A stretch of DNA of 38,187 nucleotides from Pseudomonadota bacterium (GTDB taxonomy: Bacteria > Pseudomonadota > Alphaproteobacteria > Sphingomonadales > Sphingomonadaceae): NCBI GenBank assembly GCA_023424095.1, contig JAFAEG010000002.1, positions 1 to 38,187 of the forward strand, given 5' to 3'. Each line of letters begins with the position of its first letter. The first letter of the stretch is position 1. Under the pieces are notes generated by a model. That model searched no databases and had not been told where the DNA came from. It saw nothing but the letters and a program-made list of their open reading frames with translations. This document shows, one piece after another, positions 25,244 through 33,416 of this stretch. A program made the translations under genes and the position numbers.

Positions 25244-25918
25244 ATGTGGCGCCTGTTTCATTTCCCGCTTTGTCCCTTTTCGCGGAAGCTCCGCCTGTTT
25301 CTCTCGGAGAAGGGCATTCCGTTCGAGCTCGTCCGTGTCTCTCCCTGGGAGCGGACGGACGAATTCCTCGAGCTGAACCCGGCCGGGCAGACGCCGGTGA
25401 TGGTCGATGCGGCGCGCGGCACCAAGTTGATCGATAGCCGGGCGATCTGCGCCTATTTCGAGGAGACGGTGGACGGCCCGCCGATGATCCCGGGCACCGC
25501 GCTCGACCGCGCCGAGATCCGCCGGCTGCTCGGCTGGCTGGACGAGAAGCTCTACGGCGACCTGGTCGCGCCGATGATCGAGGAGAGGATGCGCAAGCGC
25601 CTGGTCAGCCGCGAGGCGCCGGACACGCGCGTCTATCGCGAGGCGATGAAGGCCGGCAACGCGCACCTCGATTATCTCGATTATCTGGTGGATTCGCGCC
25701 GCTGGCTGGGCGGGCCGGTGCTCAGCCTAGTCGACCTCGCCGCCGCCGCGCATTTGTCGGTGGTCGACTATCTCGGCGGTCTGGACTTCCGCGGCCACAA
25801 GGAAACCAAGACCTGGTATGCGGTGATGAAATCGCGGCCGAGCTTCCGCCCTTTGCTGGCCGAGCGGATGGAAGTGATCATGCCGCCCGCCCATTACGAC
25901 AAGGTCGATTTCGACTGA
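25244..25918 (+). CDS. Glutathione S-transferase family protein, FzlA-like
   Basis: 224 aa from ATG 25244. The GST N-terminal fold is seen in LFHFPLCPFSRKLRLFLSE, FELNPAGQTP-type ELNPAGQTPVMVD and IDSRAICAYFEE; a helical C-terminal domain follows (LDYLDYLVDS, VDLAAAAHLSVVDYLGG). In Caulobacter FzlA is a GST-fold protein that binds FtsZ and controls division. The SRPSFRPLLAERMEVIMPPAHYDKVDF ending shares the FzlA hallmark of a conserved C-terminal tail (RPLLAERME, PPAHYDKVDFD). I therefore favour the FzlA type over an enzyme, at moderate certainty. It converges with the TonB-fold gene, only 4 bp between stops. Confidence 0.75.
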   Translation: MWRLFHFPLCPFSRKLRLFLSEKGIPFELVRVSPWERTDEFLELNPAGQTPVMVDAARGTKLIDSRAICAYFEETVDGPPMIPGTALDRAEIRRLLGWLDEKLYGDLVAPMIEERMRKRLVSREAPDTRVYREAMKAGNAHLDYLDYLVDSRRWLGGPVLSLVDLAAAAHLSVVDYLGGLDFRGHKETKTWYAVMKSRPSFRPLLAERMEVIMPPAHYDKVDFD

Positions 25919-25922
25919 GGCG

Positions 25923-26762
25923 CTAGCGGGCAGGCGAGCGCAGGCGGTAGAGTTCGATAGAGTACCGGCCACGTTGCGTGCGCCCCTGTGGATCGGGCTG
26001 AAAAGCCACGCGAGGACGAAGCCTGGTCAGGCACAAAGGGACGAAGGGCTGACGTCCCTGCTCCGTCAGCGGGACTTCCTGGCAAGACACGATCGATCCG
26101 TCGCCCGCGACTTCGATATCGCTCGTGGCGCCGGCTATGAATGTGCCGGCTATGGGCCGACGGGGCTGAGGCGTCGCGCCTTCGGGCACGATGCGCGTGA
26201 CGATCATCATCGCGATCGGCTGGCGCGCCAGGACGGCCGGATCATGACGGCCGGCCTGGCAATAGCCAGTCGCCGCTTCCGCGGCGAATGCTTCGCCGCT
26301 CTTTTCCAAGGCGCAGGCCATGCCGCGACGGTTCATCGCCAGTGTGTGCCGGACTTCGCCTAGGGCGAAATTTGGCAGCCAGGACGCCATGTCCGGTGGA
26401 TCGGGCAAATGCGTCGGTAGGACCCAGGTAATGGTCTGCATATAACCGGACGGCACGCGTTCGCCACGCTCATTGCGGCCGGGCGTGAATCGGAATCTGT
26501 GCAATGGCACCATGCAGGACGTCGCGTCGAGCGATGGGCTTCCGGAAGAGCCGGTGACACGGCAATCGGTGATGCTGCCTTCCGCCGAAATGTCGAGATA
26601 GATTTGCGTCCTGCCGTTTTCGACCGCGTGGACGGCTGCGGCGGGATAGTCCCATTGGGTGAAAGCGCCACTCCGGGGCCGGGCTGGAATGCCCCGAGCA
26701 GCCGCCGGCTGGTCAGCCGATGCGAGCAACCCGACAGCGGTCGAAAGCACAAAACCCATCAT
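25923..26762 (-). CDS. TonB C-terminal-domain-like exported protein
   Basis: 279 aa from ATG 26762 (26759 equivalent). After a signal peptide (MMGFVLSTAVGLLASA) comes a TonB_C-like module: DYPAAAVHAVENG, IYLDISAEGSITDCRVTGSSG, LDATSCMVPLHRFRFTPGR. A second, weaker module lies at the C-terminus (SDIEVAGDGSIVSCQEV, CLTRLRPRVAFQPD). There is no N-terminal membrane helix followed by a Pro-rich spacer, so it is not a classical energy transducer. Six or more cysteines suggest disulfides in the periplasm. Role unknown; the gene lies downstream of the epimerase gene. Confidence 0.68.
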   Translation of the reverse strand: MMGFVLSTAVGLLASADQPAAARGIPARPRSGAFTQWDYPAAAVHAVENGRTQIYLDISAEGSITDCRVTGSSGSPSLDATSCMVPLHRFRFTPGRNERGERVPSGYMQTITWVLPTHLPDPPDMASWLPNFALGEVRHTLAMNRRGMACALEKSGEAFAAEAATGYCQAGRHDPAVLARQPIAMMIVTRIVPEGATPQPRRPIAGTFIAGATSDIEVAGDGSIVSCQEVPLTEQGRQPFVPLCLTRLRPRVAFQPDPQGRTQRGRYSIELYRLRSPAR

Positions 26763-26817
26763 CGTGAAGAGACTGCTCGTCGCTGCCGTTGGCCAAGGCG
26801 GCTGTCGCGGCGACCCA

Positions 26818-27237
26818 TCAATGTGCCCCCTTTGGCGTTTCCATGATCTCGGTCAGCACGCCGCCCATATCCTTGGGGTGGACGAAGAAGATCAAAGTGC
26901 CGTGCGCGCCGATGCGGGGTTCGCCGAGGATGCGGGCGCCCTTGCCCTCGAACCAGGCCTTGGCCGCGTGGATGTCGGGGACTTCGTAGCAGAGGTGATG
27001 CTGGCCCCCGAGCGGGTTCTTTTCGAGGAACTTCACGATCGGCGAATCGGCGCCCAGCGGCTCGATCAGCTCGATCTGGCTGTTCGGCGTGTCGACGAAG
27101 CAAACGCGCACGCCCTGCGCGGGCAGATCGAACGGCGCGCCGATCACCTCCGCGCCCAGCAGATCGCGATAGGTCGCGATGCTGGCTTCGATCGACGGGG
27201 TAGCGACCCCAACATGATTCAGGCGGCCGAGCTTCAT
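26818..27237 (-). CDS. mce: Methylmalonyl-CoA epimerase
   Basis: Interconverts (S)- and (R)-methylmalonyl-CoA in the propionyl-CoA to succinyl-CoA route. 139 aa from the ATG at 27237, with GGAG upstream and overlapping the NUDIX stop (ATGA). The glyoxalase-type fold is seen in LGRLNHVGVATPSI (metal His8), NSQIELIEPLG, GGQHHLCYEVPDI and GVLTEIME (metal Glu130). The frame is open further upstream, but that region is the NUDIX gene in another frame. PccB, the enzyme before it in the pathway, is about 2.5 kb upstream on the same strand. The mutase gene is not in this window. Confidence 0.9.
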   Translation of the reverse strand: MKLGRLNHVGVATPSIEASIATYRDLLGAEVIGAPFDLPAQGVRVCFVDTPNSQIELIEPLGADSPIVKFLEKNPLGGQHHLCYEVPDIHAAKAWFEGKGARILGEPRIGAHGTLIFFVHPKDMGGVLTEIMETPKGAH

Positions 27238-27641
27238 CTTGGTCTCCGTTGCGCGCGCGCCAGCGGCAAAACGTGGTCGCGGGCGAGTGGCGCGAGCTGG
27301 ACCGGGCCGGGATGGTCCGGATCGATCCAGATCGCTTCCTCGATCTCTGCCCCGATAATGAGCTCGCCGACAAGCTCGACCGCGAACAGCTCCGCTTCCA
27401 CCCGGCGTCCTTTTTCGTTCGCGGCCGGGGCGCTGTAATGCCCCAGATAAGCAGGATCGGGCGCCACGCCGCAGCTCAGCTCCTCGCTTAATTCCCGGCG
27501 AAGCGCCTCGGCCGCCGTTTCGCCGGGCGCGATCTTGCCGCCCGCAAGCATGAAAATGCTGCTCCCGCGCTTGCGCACCAGCAGGGCCTTGCCATCGGCC
27601 CGGACAATCAATGCAGCGGCAATGCGGATCGGGTCGGGCAT
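27234..27641 (-). CDS. NUDIX hydrolase
   Basis: 135 aa. The Nudix box lies around residues 35-57 (GGKIAPGETAAEA, then LRRELSEELSCG), with the REL-EE core intact and a slightly long gap before the closing Gly. Such enzymes hydrolyse nucleoside diphosphates linked to another group, including oxidised nucleotides or CoA esters. Overlap with the epimerase gene suggests co-translation but does not reveal the substrate. Confidence 0.88.
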   Translation of the reverse strand: MPDPIRIAAALIVRADGKALLVRKRGSSIFMLAGGKIAPGETAAEALRRELSEELSCGVAPDPAYLGHYSAPAANEKGRRVEAELFAVELVGELIIGAEIEEAIWIDPDHPGPVQLAPLARDHVLPLARAQRRPR

Positions 27642-27671
27642 GTTCGGGCCGAGCCGATGGGATTGTCTCGC

Positions 27672-28646
27672 TCAGCCGGCGCATTCCGGCACGAGCTCCG
27701 TCTCCGGCTCGAATTTGTTGTTGCGGAACAGATAGCGGCGGGTGAATTCGCAGGTGCCGGTATAGACAATCTCCAGCGACTGATCGCGGACGACGTTGCG
27801 AATTTCGCCTTCGTAGGTCTGAGCCTCGCTTTCATCGCCGCTCGCGCCGCTATTGTCGGCGCCGAGATCGAAAGTGCTGACCGACGGGCCTTCCGGGCGC
27901 AATTCCACGAGCAAAGCGGCAGCGGTGGCATAGCCCTGATAGAGGGTGCCGCCTTCGGCATAAATGGCCGGATAGGTGGTGAAATTGTCGGCGATCCGCC
28001 ATTCGGGCGGCGGGCTGCCCCAGCCCCAGCCGGGCGCGGCCTCGGGATAGCGGGCGGTGACTTCGAAACCGGTACCGGTGTCGCGCAGGTAATATGCGCC
28101 GACATAGCCGATCGCGACATGGGCGCCGTCCGGCACGCCGCGTTCGGTCAGCAGCACTGGGCCGAAGCTGGTCCAGACGATGCGGACGGCGCGCTCGCTG
28201 CCCGGCGTCTCGTCGATCACCTGATCGATCGGGCTGGCCTGGCCGAAGACGGCGCGGAAGGCGGTGTCGAGCTGCTCCGCCTCGGGCCGGTCGCGCATCG
28301 ACGGGCCGGCGGCTGGCGCGGGGGCGGCGGGTGCCGCCGCATTGGCCTGCGTATTTGCGGCCACGGTCACGTTCTGCTGCCCCCGTGCGAAGACGAGGAA
28401 ATAAACCAACGCGGCGATGGCGATCGCTGCGATCGGCGCGACGATGAGCAATGGATTGAGCCGCCGAGCGCTTTCCTGCGAGGCGGGCGGCAAAGGCGGG
28501 GGCGGTTCGATGGGGGGCGGCGGCGCGGCCGGCGGCGGTTCCGGCTGGTCGAGCCTGGCCGCCTCCGCTTCATATTCCGCGTCGGTCAGCGCGCCACTGT
28601 CGCGCAGCGTCCGCAGCCGCTCCAATTGTCGTTCCCGCTCGTCCAC
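27672..28646 (-). CDS. SHOCT-domain membrane protein
   Basis: 324 aa from the GTG at 28646. Residues 1-33 form a SHOCT-type module (ERLRTLRDSGALTDAEYEAE), which often sits at the ends of membrane proteins. A Pro-rich linker (PPPPIEPPPPLPP), one membrane helix (LLIVAPIAAIAIAALVYFLV) and a periplasmic domain of about 220 residues follow. That domain contains two cysteines (TGTCEFTRR, PECAG). The function of the outer domain is not recognised. Confidence 0.72.
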   Translation of the reverse strand: MDERERQLERLRTLRDSGALTDAEYEAEAARLDQPEPPPAAPPPPIEPPPPLPPASQESARRLNPLLIVAPIAAIAIAALVYFLVFARGQQNVTVAANTQANAAAPAAPAPAAGPSMRDRPEAEQLDTAFRAVFGQASPIDQVIDETPGSERAVRIVWTSFGPVLLTERGVPDGAHVAIGYVGAYYLRDTGTGFEVTARYPEAAPGWGWGSPPPEWRIADNFTTYPAIYAEGGTLYQGYATAAALLVELRPEGPSVSTFDLGADNSGASGDESEAQTYEGEIRNVVRDQSLEIVYTGTCEFTRRYLFRNNKFEPETELVPECAG

Positions 28647-28720
28647 AGACCCCCTCCGTGCTGATCAGCGGGCGAGCCTATCCGAGCCATTTCACGGAGT
28701 CGATTGGCGGGTTGCCGACC

Positions 28721-28951
28721 TTAGCCGCCCGGACCGAAATGGGGCACTGCGATGATCAAGGACACGATCGCCACCGCGAAACAGCCGCCGATGATCGCCC
28801 AGAATTTCTGCGGGGTCTCGTCGCGCAGGACGTAGCTGTCGCGCTTCAGCTTGATCTTGCCGGTGGCGATATAGATCAATGCGGTGACGAGCAGGATGAT
28901 GCCGAGTGCGACCAAAAAGGTCGTCCACATGGGCGCAGTTTCCGAACGCAT
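28721..28951 (-). CDS. Small double-helix membrane protein with RDExPxxFW motif
   Basis: 76 aa from ATG 28951, with GGGGGT just upstream (an ATG at 28930 would give a 69-aa form). Two membrane helices (TFLVALGIILLVTALIYIA and FWAIIGGCFAVAIVSLIIAV) flank a short basic and polar loop with RDETPQKFW. The same loop pattern, RDEEPMTFW, is found in the small protein at 29501-29752. No function is recognised. Confidence 0.62.
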   Translation of the reverse strand: MRSETAPMWTTFLVALGIILLVTALIYIATGKIKLKRDSYVLRDETPQKFWAIIGGCFAVAIVSLIIAVPHFGPGG

Positions 28952-29053
28952 CGCGAAACCCCCTTTGTCCTTGGTGGGCGCAAGCTATCGGAGGCCGTTG
29001 AGGGAGTCGATGCCGGGGCCGCGCGGCGTTGCCGGACTCGGCGAGCAGCATGC

Positions 29054-29425
29054 CTAGGCCGGTTCGTCCGGGCTCCATTGCGGTCCAGCCTCGGCCCTGA
29101 CCGACACGATCAGCTTGTCGTAGATCATGTTCATGAAGTGTCGCGCCCCGGCTTCGTCCTCGAATTCCAGTTCGACGCCCAGGCCGTCATTCACCCAGGC
29201 CGCGACATCGGTCTGCCAGCCGCGCGCGTCGTTCCAGCCTCGCCATTCGCGCAGGATCTGCTGGCGCGACTCCAGATCCCAGTCGGCGACCGCGGTGTCC
29301 GCGGCTTCCTGCGGTGTGCCGCCATTGATCCGCCAGTCCTGATGGAACGCGCAGCCGAGGAACTGGCACAAATTCGGCCAGTGCGTCTCCGCCTCCAGCA
29401 TCCGTTCGCGCGTTTTCCGGCTCAT
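29054..29425 (-). CDS. CdiI-like contact-dependent inhibition immunity family protein
   Basis: 123 aa from ATG 29425, soluble and acidic. The segment LCQFLGCAFHQDW followed by GTPQEAADTAVADW resembles the CdiI_2-type immunity family (FxGxxFHQDW, then PEAA). The remainder is helical (QQILREWRGWNDARG, FMNMIYDKLIV). No cdiA/cdiB or toxin gene lies in the window, so it would be an orphan immunity protein. The assignment rests on one motif. Confidence 0.5.
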   Translation of the reverse strand: MSRKTRERMLEAETHWPNLCQFLGCAFHQDWRINGGTPQEAADTAVADWDLESRQQILREWRGWNDARGWQTDVAAWVNDGLGVELEFEDEAGARHFMNMIYDKLIVSVRAEAGPQWSPDEPA

Positions 29426-29500
29426 AGTGGGTCGGTGCCTTGGCAGCTTCTGTTCATGGCAGACATTAACATGCCGGCGATCTCGTTGCCCATGCGCACG

Positions 29501-29752
29501 TCACGCAAACATTCTGATCAGTTCAGGGCCAGCGAAGATCACCATCGCTGACGCGCCGACGGCAACTACAGCATAGAGAAGAATGAACCCCCAAAATGTC
29601 ATAGGCTCCTCATCTCGATAGAATTCGAGCCCCAGCATCCAAGGCACAACCCCGTCACGCAATGAACGGCGGATCTGAAGCGCGGCAAAGATGGGGATCA
29701 GCCCGCACCAGAACATCCAGAAGTATGGAAACCAGCTGAACCCAGTGCTCAC
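29501..29752 (-). CDS. Small double-helix membrane protein with RDExPxxFW motif
   Basis: 83 aa from the GTG at 29752, overlapping the PccB stop (GTGA). It has two membrane helices (FPYFWMFWCGLIPIFAAL and FILLYAVVAVGASAMVIF) with a loop ending EFYRDEEPMTFW. It shares the RDExPxxFW loop and layout with the protein at 28721-28951, so the two look distantly paralogous. Function unknown. Confidence 0.62.
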   Translation of the reverse strand: MSTGFSWFPYFWMFWCGLIPIFAALQIRRSLRDGVVPWMLGLEFYRDEEPMTFWGFILLYAVVAVGASAMVIFAGPELIRMFA

Positions 29753-31281
29753 AGCGGAATATTATCGTGCTTCTTCCAGGGATTCTCGAGCTGCTTGTTC
29801 CGCAGCTTTCGTAAGCCCAGAGCGATCCGGCGGCGCGTTGAGTGCGGCATGATCACTTCGTCGATGAAGCCCTTGCTCGCGGCGACGAAGGGGTTGGCGA
29901 AGCGCTGCTCATATTCCTGGGTGCGGGCGGCGATCGCGTCGGCGTCGCCGATGTCCTTGCGGAAGATGATTTCGACCGCGCCCTTGGCGCCCATCACCGC
30001 GATCTCTGCGGTCGGCCAGGCGTAATTGAGATCGCCGCGCAGATGCTTGGACGCCATCACGTCATAGGCGCCGCCATAGGCCTTGCGGGTAATGACGGTG
30101 ATCTTCGGCACGGTCGCCTCGGCATAAGCGAAGAGCAGTTTGGCGCCGTGCTTGATGATGCCATTATGCTCCTGCGCGGTGCCGGGGAGGAAGCCGGGGA
30201 CGTCGACGAAGGTCAGGATCGGGATGTCGAAGGCGTCGCAGAAGCGGACGAAACGCCCGGCCTTCTTGGCCGAATTGATGTCGAGCACGCCGGCCAGCAC
30301 CATCGGCTGATTGGCGACGATGCCGACGGTGCGCCCCTCGACGCGGCCGAAGCCGGTGAGGATGTTCGGGGCGTGGGTCGGCTGGATCTCGAAGAAATCG
30401 CCGGCATCGACGACCTTCCGGATCAGCTCGTGCATGTCATAGGGCTTGTTGGCGCTGTCCGGGATCAGGCTGTCGAGGCTGTCCTCCTGCCGGTCCCACG
30501 GATCCTCGCACGGCCGCTCGGGCAGATCGTGACGATTGGACAGAGGCAGGAAATCGACGAAGTCGCGGGTCGCGAGCAGGCCGTCGACGTCATTTTCGAA
30601 CGCCACGTCGGCGACTCCGGACTTGGTCGTGTGCGTGATCGCGCCGCCCAATTCCTCCTGGGTGACCACTTCGTTGGTGACGGTCTTCACCACGTCGGGG
30701 CCGGTGACGAACATGTAGGACGAATCCTTCACCATGAAGATGAAGTCAGTCATCGCCGGGCTGTAGACCGCGCCGCCCGCGCACGGCCCCATGATCAGGC
30801 TGATCTGCGGCACGACGCCGGAGGCGAGCACGTTGCGCTGGAACACTTCGGCATAGCCGGCGAGGGAGGCGACGCCTTCCTGGATGCGGGCGCCGCCGCT
30901 GTCATTGAGGCCGATCACGGGGGCGCCGACCTTCATCGCCATGTCCATGATCTTGCAGATCTTCTGGGCGTGGCGTTCGCTCAAGCTGCCGCCGAAGACG
31001 GTGAAATCCTGCGCGAAGACATAGACGAGGCGGCCGTTGACCGTGCCGGAGCCGGTGACGACGCCGTCGCCCGGCACCTTCTGCGTCTCCATGCCGAAGT
31101 CGACGCAATTATGCTCGACGTACATGTCATATTCTTCGAAACTGCCGGGATCGAGCAGCACCTTCAGCCGCTCGCGCGCGGTGAGGCGCCCCTTCTTGTG
31201 CTGCGCGTCGATCCGCGCCTGTCCACCACCAAGGCGCGCTGCCGCGCGCCGGGATTCCAGCTCTTCGATCCGTGTTGCCAT
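29749..31281 (-). CDS. pccB: Propionyl-CoA carboxylase beta subunit (acyl-CoA carboxylase)
   Basis: 510-aa carboxyltransferase subunit, the normal length. It transfers the carboxyl group from biotin to propionyl-CoA, giving (S)-methylmalonyl-CoA. Family segments: RLTARERLKVLLDPGSF near the N-terminus, LNDSGGARIQEGV, MGPCAGGAVYSPA, VDVPGFLPGTAQEHNGII and KAYGGAYDVMASKHLRGD. The biotin-carrying alpha subunit is not in the window. The epimerase for the next step is on the same strand downstream, with unrelated small genes between. An acetyl-CoA-specific role is less likely. Confidence 0.92.
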   Translation of the reverse strand: MATRIEELESRRAAARLGGGQARIDAQHKKGRLTARERLKVLLDPGSFEEYDMYVEHNCVDFGMETQKVPGDGVVTGSGTVNGRLVYVFAQDFTVFGGSLSERHAQKICKIMDMAMKVGAPVIGLNDSGGARIQEGVASLAGYAEVFQRNVLASGVVPQISLIMGPCAGGAVYSPAMTDFIFMVKDSSYMFVTGPDVVKTVTNEVVTQEELGGAITHTTKSGVADVAFENDVDGLLATRDFVDFLPLSNRHDLPERPCEDPWDRQEDSLDSLIPDSANKPYDMHELIRKVVDAGDFFEIQPTHAPNILTGFGRVEGRTVGIVANQPMVLAGVLDINSAKKAGRFVRFCDAFDIPILTFVDVPGFLPGTAQEHNGIIKHGAKLLFAYAEATVPKITVITRKAYGGAYDVMASKHLRGDLNYAWPTAEIAVMGAKGAVEIIFRKDIGDADAIAARTQEYEQRFANPFVAASKGFIDEVIMPHSTRRRIALGLRKLRNKQLENPWKKHDNIPL

Positions 31282-31322
31282 GGCGGGTTCTTATGCGCGC
31301 CAGCGGCGGGTGGCAAACCGGC

Positions 31323-31799
31323 TTATTTGTAGAAGCCTTCGCGCAGGTTGATGCCGTGCTCGACCCACATTTTGAGGGCGGAGAGCATCTGCGCCCAGCC
31401 CTGGCAATTGCCGTAGCTGGCCTTCAGGCCCGTCGCGGTTTCGCGCCAGCCTTGCTCGGCGATGGTGACGAGGGTGCGCGTGTCGCCTTGCGGCTCGAAG
31501 GTCATCGTCACGGTGGTGAAATAGCCGGCATCGACCACCGGGGCATCGCCCTCCGGCACGCCCTCATTGGCTTCCCACTGAAAGACGATGCGTTGGTCCG
31601 GGACGACCTCGATCACCTTCACCGGGAAGGCGCCGGGGAAGTCGGCGAAATCCCACATCACGGTCGCGCCGGTCTCGAGCCGGCCCTGTGCGCCGCCAGT
31701 GGTGAAATAGCGCGACAGCGTTTGGGGGTCGGCGACCGCTTCGAACACCTCATGGACGGGGCGGGCGATGAAGCCGCTGATCTTGAAACTCAGGTCCAT
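31323..31799 (-). CDS. SRPBCC family protein (AHSA1-like)
   Basis: 158 aa from ATG 31799, with AAGGAGAA upstream. START-fold protein of the AHSA1 branch: FIARPVHEVFEAVADPQTLSRYF, then VIEVVPDQRIVFQWEA, TVTMTFEP, EQGWRE and a C-terminal GWAQMLSALKMWVEHG helix. Such proteins hold hydrophobic ligands, and many are encoded next to and controlled by an ArsR-type regulator, as here with the divergent gene at 31846. Confidence 0.85.
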   Translation of the reverse strand: MDLSFKISGFIARPVHEVFEAVADPQTLSRYFTTGGAQGRLETGATVMWDFADFPGAFPVKVIEVVPDQRIVFQWEANEGVPEGDAPVVDAGYFTTVTMTFEPQGDTRTLVTIAEQGWRETATGLKASYGNCQGWAQMLSALKMWVEHGINLREGFYK

Positions 31800-31827
31800 G
31801 CCGATTCTCCTTGTCCAGCGAGCTTAT

Positions 31828-31847
31828 ATGTTATAGAAAAATAACAT
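31828..31847. promoter_or_regulatory. Operator-like palindrome between ArsR-type regulator and SRPBCC gene
   Basis: Perfect inverted repeat ATGTTAT, 6-nt spacer, ATAACAT (31828-31834 and 31841-31847). Its right half includes the first two bases of the regulator start codon. It lies in the 46-bp divergent gap and is AT-rich compared with its surroundings. Likely bound by the adjacent ArsR-type protein, controlling both genes. Confidence 0.65.
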
Positions 31848-32181
31848 GTCAATCGAGGCCAAAAATGATCGCATTTTCAAGGCGCTATCGGCGGGGACGC
31901 GCCGTTCGATCCTGGATTTGCTGAAGGACGATCCGCAGACCACCGGGGCCTTGTGCGCGGCCTTTCCCGATCTCGATCGCTGCACGGTGATGCAGCATCT
32001 GAAGGTTCTGGAGGAGGCGGAACTGGTGCTCGTCGAGCGGAGGGGACGGGAGCGCTGGAACCACCTCAATCCGCTGCCGATCAAGCATATCCACGACCGC
32101 TGGATCGGCCCCTATGCGGCGCGGGCGGTCGGCCTGCTGGACCGGCTCAAGAATGATCTGGAGCGACCGTCGGCGCGTTAG
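31846..32181 (+). CDS. ArsR-family helix-turn-helix regulator
   Basis: 111 aa from ATG 31846. Winged-helix fold: FKALSAGTRRSILDLLKDDPQTTGALCAAFP, then the recognition segment LDRCTVMQHLKVLEEAELVLVERRGRERW. The metal-binding Cys-x-Cys of classical ArsR is absent, so it is the non-metal kind that usually pairs with SRPBCC genes. No Shine-Dalgarno sequence is evident before the ATG and the palindrome overlaps the start, so the transcript may be leaderless. It is probably an autoregulated repressor of the divergent gene. Confidence 0.85.
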   Translation: MSIEAKNDRIFKALSAGTRRSILDLLKDDPQTTGALCAAFPDLDRCTVMQHLKVLEEAELVLVERRGRERWNHLNPLPIKHIHDRWIGPYAARAVGLLDRLKNDLERPSAR

Positions 32182-32216
32182 CATTTCGGTAGTCTCGCCC
32201 ATGTTACGCGCGTGAT

Positions 32217-32627
32217 ATGAGCGTGAAATATTCGATCCGTGCCGACCGTGCCTGTGGGCTGATTCGGATCACCATGTCCGACCTGCTGACGCTGGACGAC
32301 GTGGCGGGTTTCTATGCGGAGCGGGCGCGGGCCCATGCGGAACTGGGCCTGCCGAAGAATATGCACCTGACGCTGAACGACGTGCGCGACCTGAAGATTC
32401 TACCGCAGCCCACGCTGGCCGCGTTCATCGAGATGCTGGCCGATCCCGAATATCATTCCCGCAAATTGGCCTTCGTGGTCGGGCCGACTTTGGTGCGCGG
32501 ACAGGTGATGCGGGCGATCGCCGGGCGACCGAACGTGTCCTGCTTCCCCGAAATGGTCGACGCCGAGGAATGGCTGCTGGCCGGCGAGATGTTCGACGCG
32601 CGGACGCCGCGCGCGGTGAGCCGGTAG
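32217..32627 (+). CDS. STAS/SpoIIAA-like small protein (tentative)
   Basis: 136 aa from ATG 32217, about 35 bp after the ArsR gene. Alternating beta-alpha pattern: YSIRADRACGLIRITMSDLLTLDD, then PQPTLAAFIEML, AFVVGPTLVRGQVMRAIAG and FPEMVDAEEWLLA. This resembles SpoIIAA-like proteins, which lack enzymatic motifs. No ribosome site is obvious. The function is unknown and the fold assignment is weak. Confidence 0.6.
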   Translation: MSVKYSIRADRACGLIRITMSDLLTLDDVAGFYAERARAHAELGLPKNMHLTLNDVRDLKILPQPTLAAFIEMLADPEYHSRKLAFVVGPTLVRGQVMRAIAGRPNVSCFPEMVDAEEWLLAGEMFDARTPRAVSR

Positions 32628-32629
32628 CC

Positions 32630-33415
32630 TCAGCGGCCCTCGAACGTCGGGGGCTGTTTCTGCAGGAAGGCGAAGACCGCCGAGCGGAAATCCGCGGTCC
32701 GGCCGGCATCGCGCTGGGCGACCCGTTCCGCGCCGAGCGCTTCCGACAAGGACAATTGTTCGGCGTTGCGGGCGAGGCCGCGGACGAGGCCCAAAGCCTG
32801 TGTCGGCCCCCGCGCCAGCTTTTCGGCCAGCGCCGTCGACTGCTCCGTCAGCGCTTCATCGTCGCAGACGCGCGCGATCATGCCCCATTGCTGCGCCTGA
32901 TCGGCCGGGATGCGCTCGCCCAGCAGCATCATTTCCAGCGCCCGGGCGCGACCGGCCAAACGGGGGAGGAGCCAGGTCGCGCCGGCATCCGGCACCAGCC
33001 CGATATTGATGAAGGCCTGCAGGAAATAAGCAGAGCGCGCGGCGATCACGATGTCCGCGGTCAGCGCCAGGCTGGCGCCGGCGCCGGCGGCGGGGCCGTT
33101 GACCGCGGCGACGACCGGCACCGGCGCGGCGGCGATCGCCTCGATCAGCGGATTGAAATGCAGCTCGAGCGCGAGGCCGAGATCGTCGGGCATGCCGCCG
33201 CTGCTGCCGCCGGCCAGATCCGCGCCGCTGGAAAAGCCGCGGCCGGAGCCGGTGAGCAGGAGGCAGCGCGCGCCGTCCGCCGGCAGTTGGATCACCGCCG
33301 CGCGCAGTTCATCCAGCATCGTCGCGGTGAGCGCGTTCAGGCTGTCGGGGCGGGCGAGGGTGATGATCCCCACCTTGGCGGGGGTCAGTTCGACCGTGAT
33401 CTCTTTATAGTTCAA
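32630..33415 (-). CDS. Enoyl-CoA hydratase/isomerase (PaaG-like)
   Basis: Crotonase-fold enzyme acting on enoyl-CoA esters. 261 aa from TTG 33415, just after the CorC stop with GGGGGAATGA upstream; the frame continues upstream only as CorC antiphase sequence. Oxyanion-hole segments: GSGRGFSSGADL and NGPAAGAGASLAL. The family stretch DAGATWLLPRLAGRARALEMMLLG is typical of the PaaG/PaaB group. It is the last gene of ybeY, corC, enoyl-CoA hydratase. The substrate is not set by sequence. Confidence 0.87.
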   Translation of the reverse strand: MNYKEITVELTPAKVGIITLARPDSLNALTATMLDELRAAVIQLPADGARCLLLTGSGRGFSSGADLAGGSSGGMPDDLGLALELHFNPLIEAIAAAPVPVVAAVNGPAAGAGASLALTADIVIAARSAYFLQAFINIGLVPDAGATWLLPRLAGRARALEMMLLGERIPADQAQQWGMIARVCDDEALTEQSTALAEKLARGPTQALGLVRGLARNAEQLSLSEALGAERVAQRDAGRTADFRSAVFAFLQKQPPTFEGR

Positions 33416-33416
33416 C

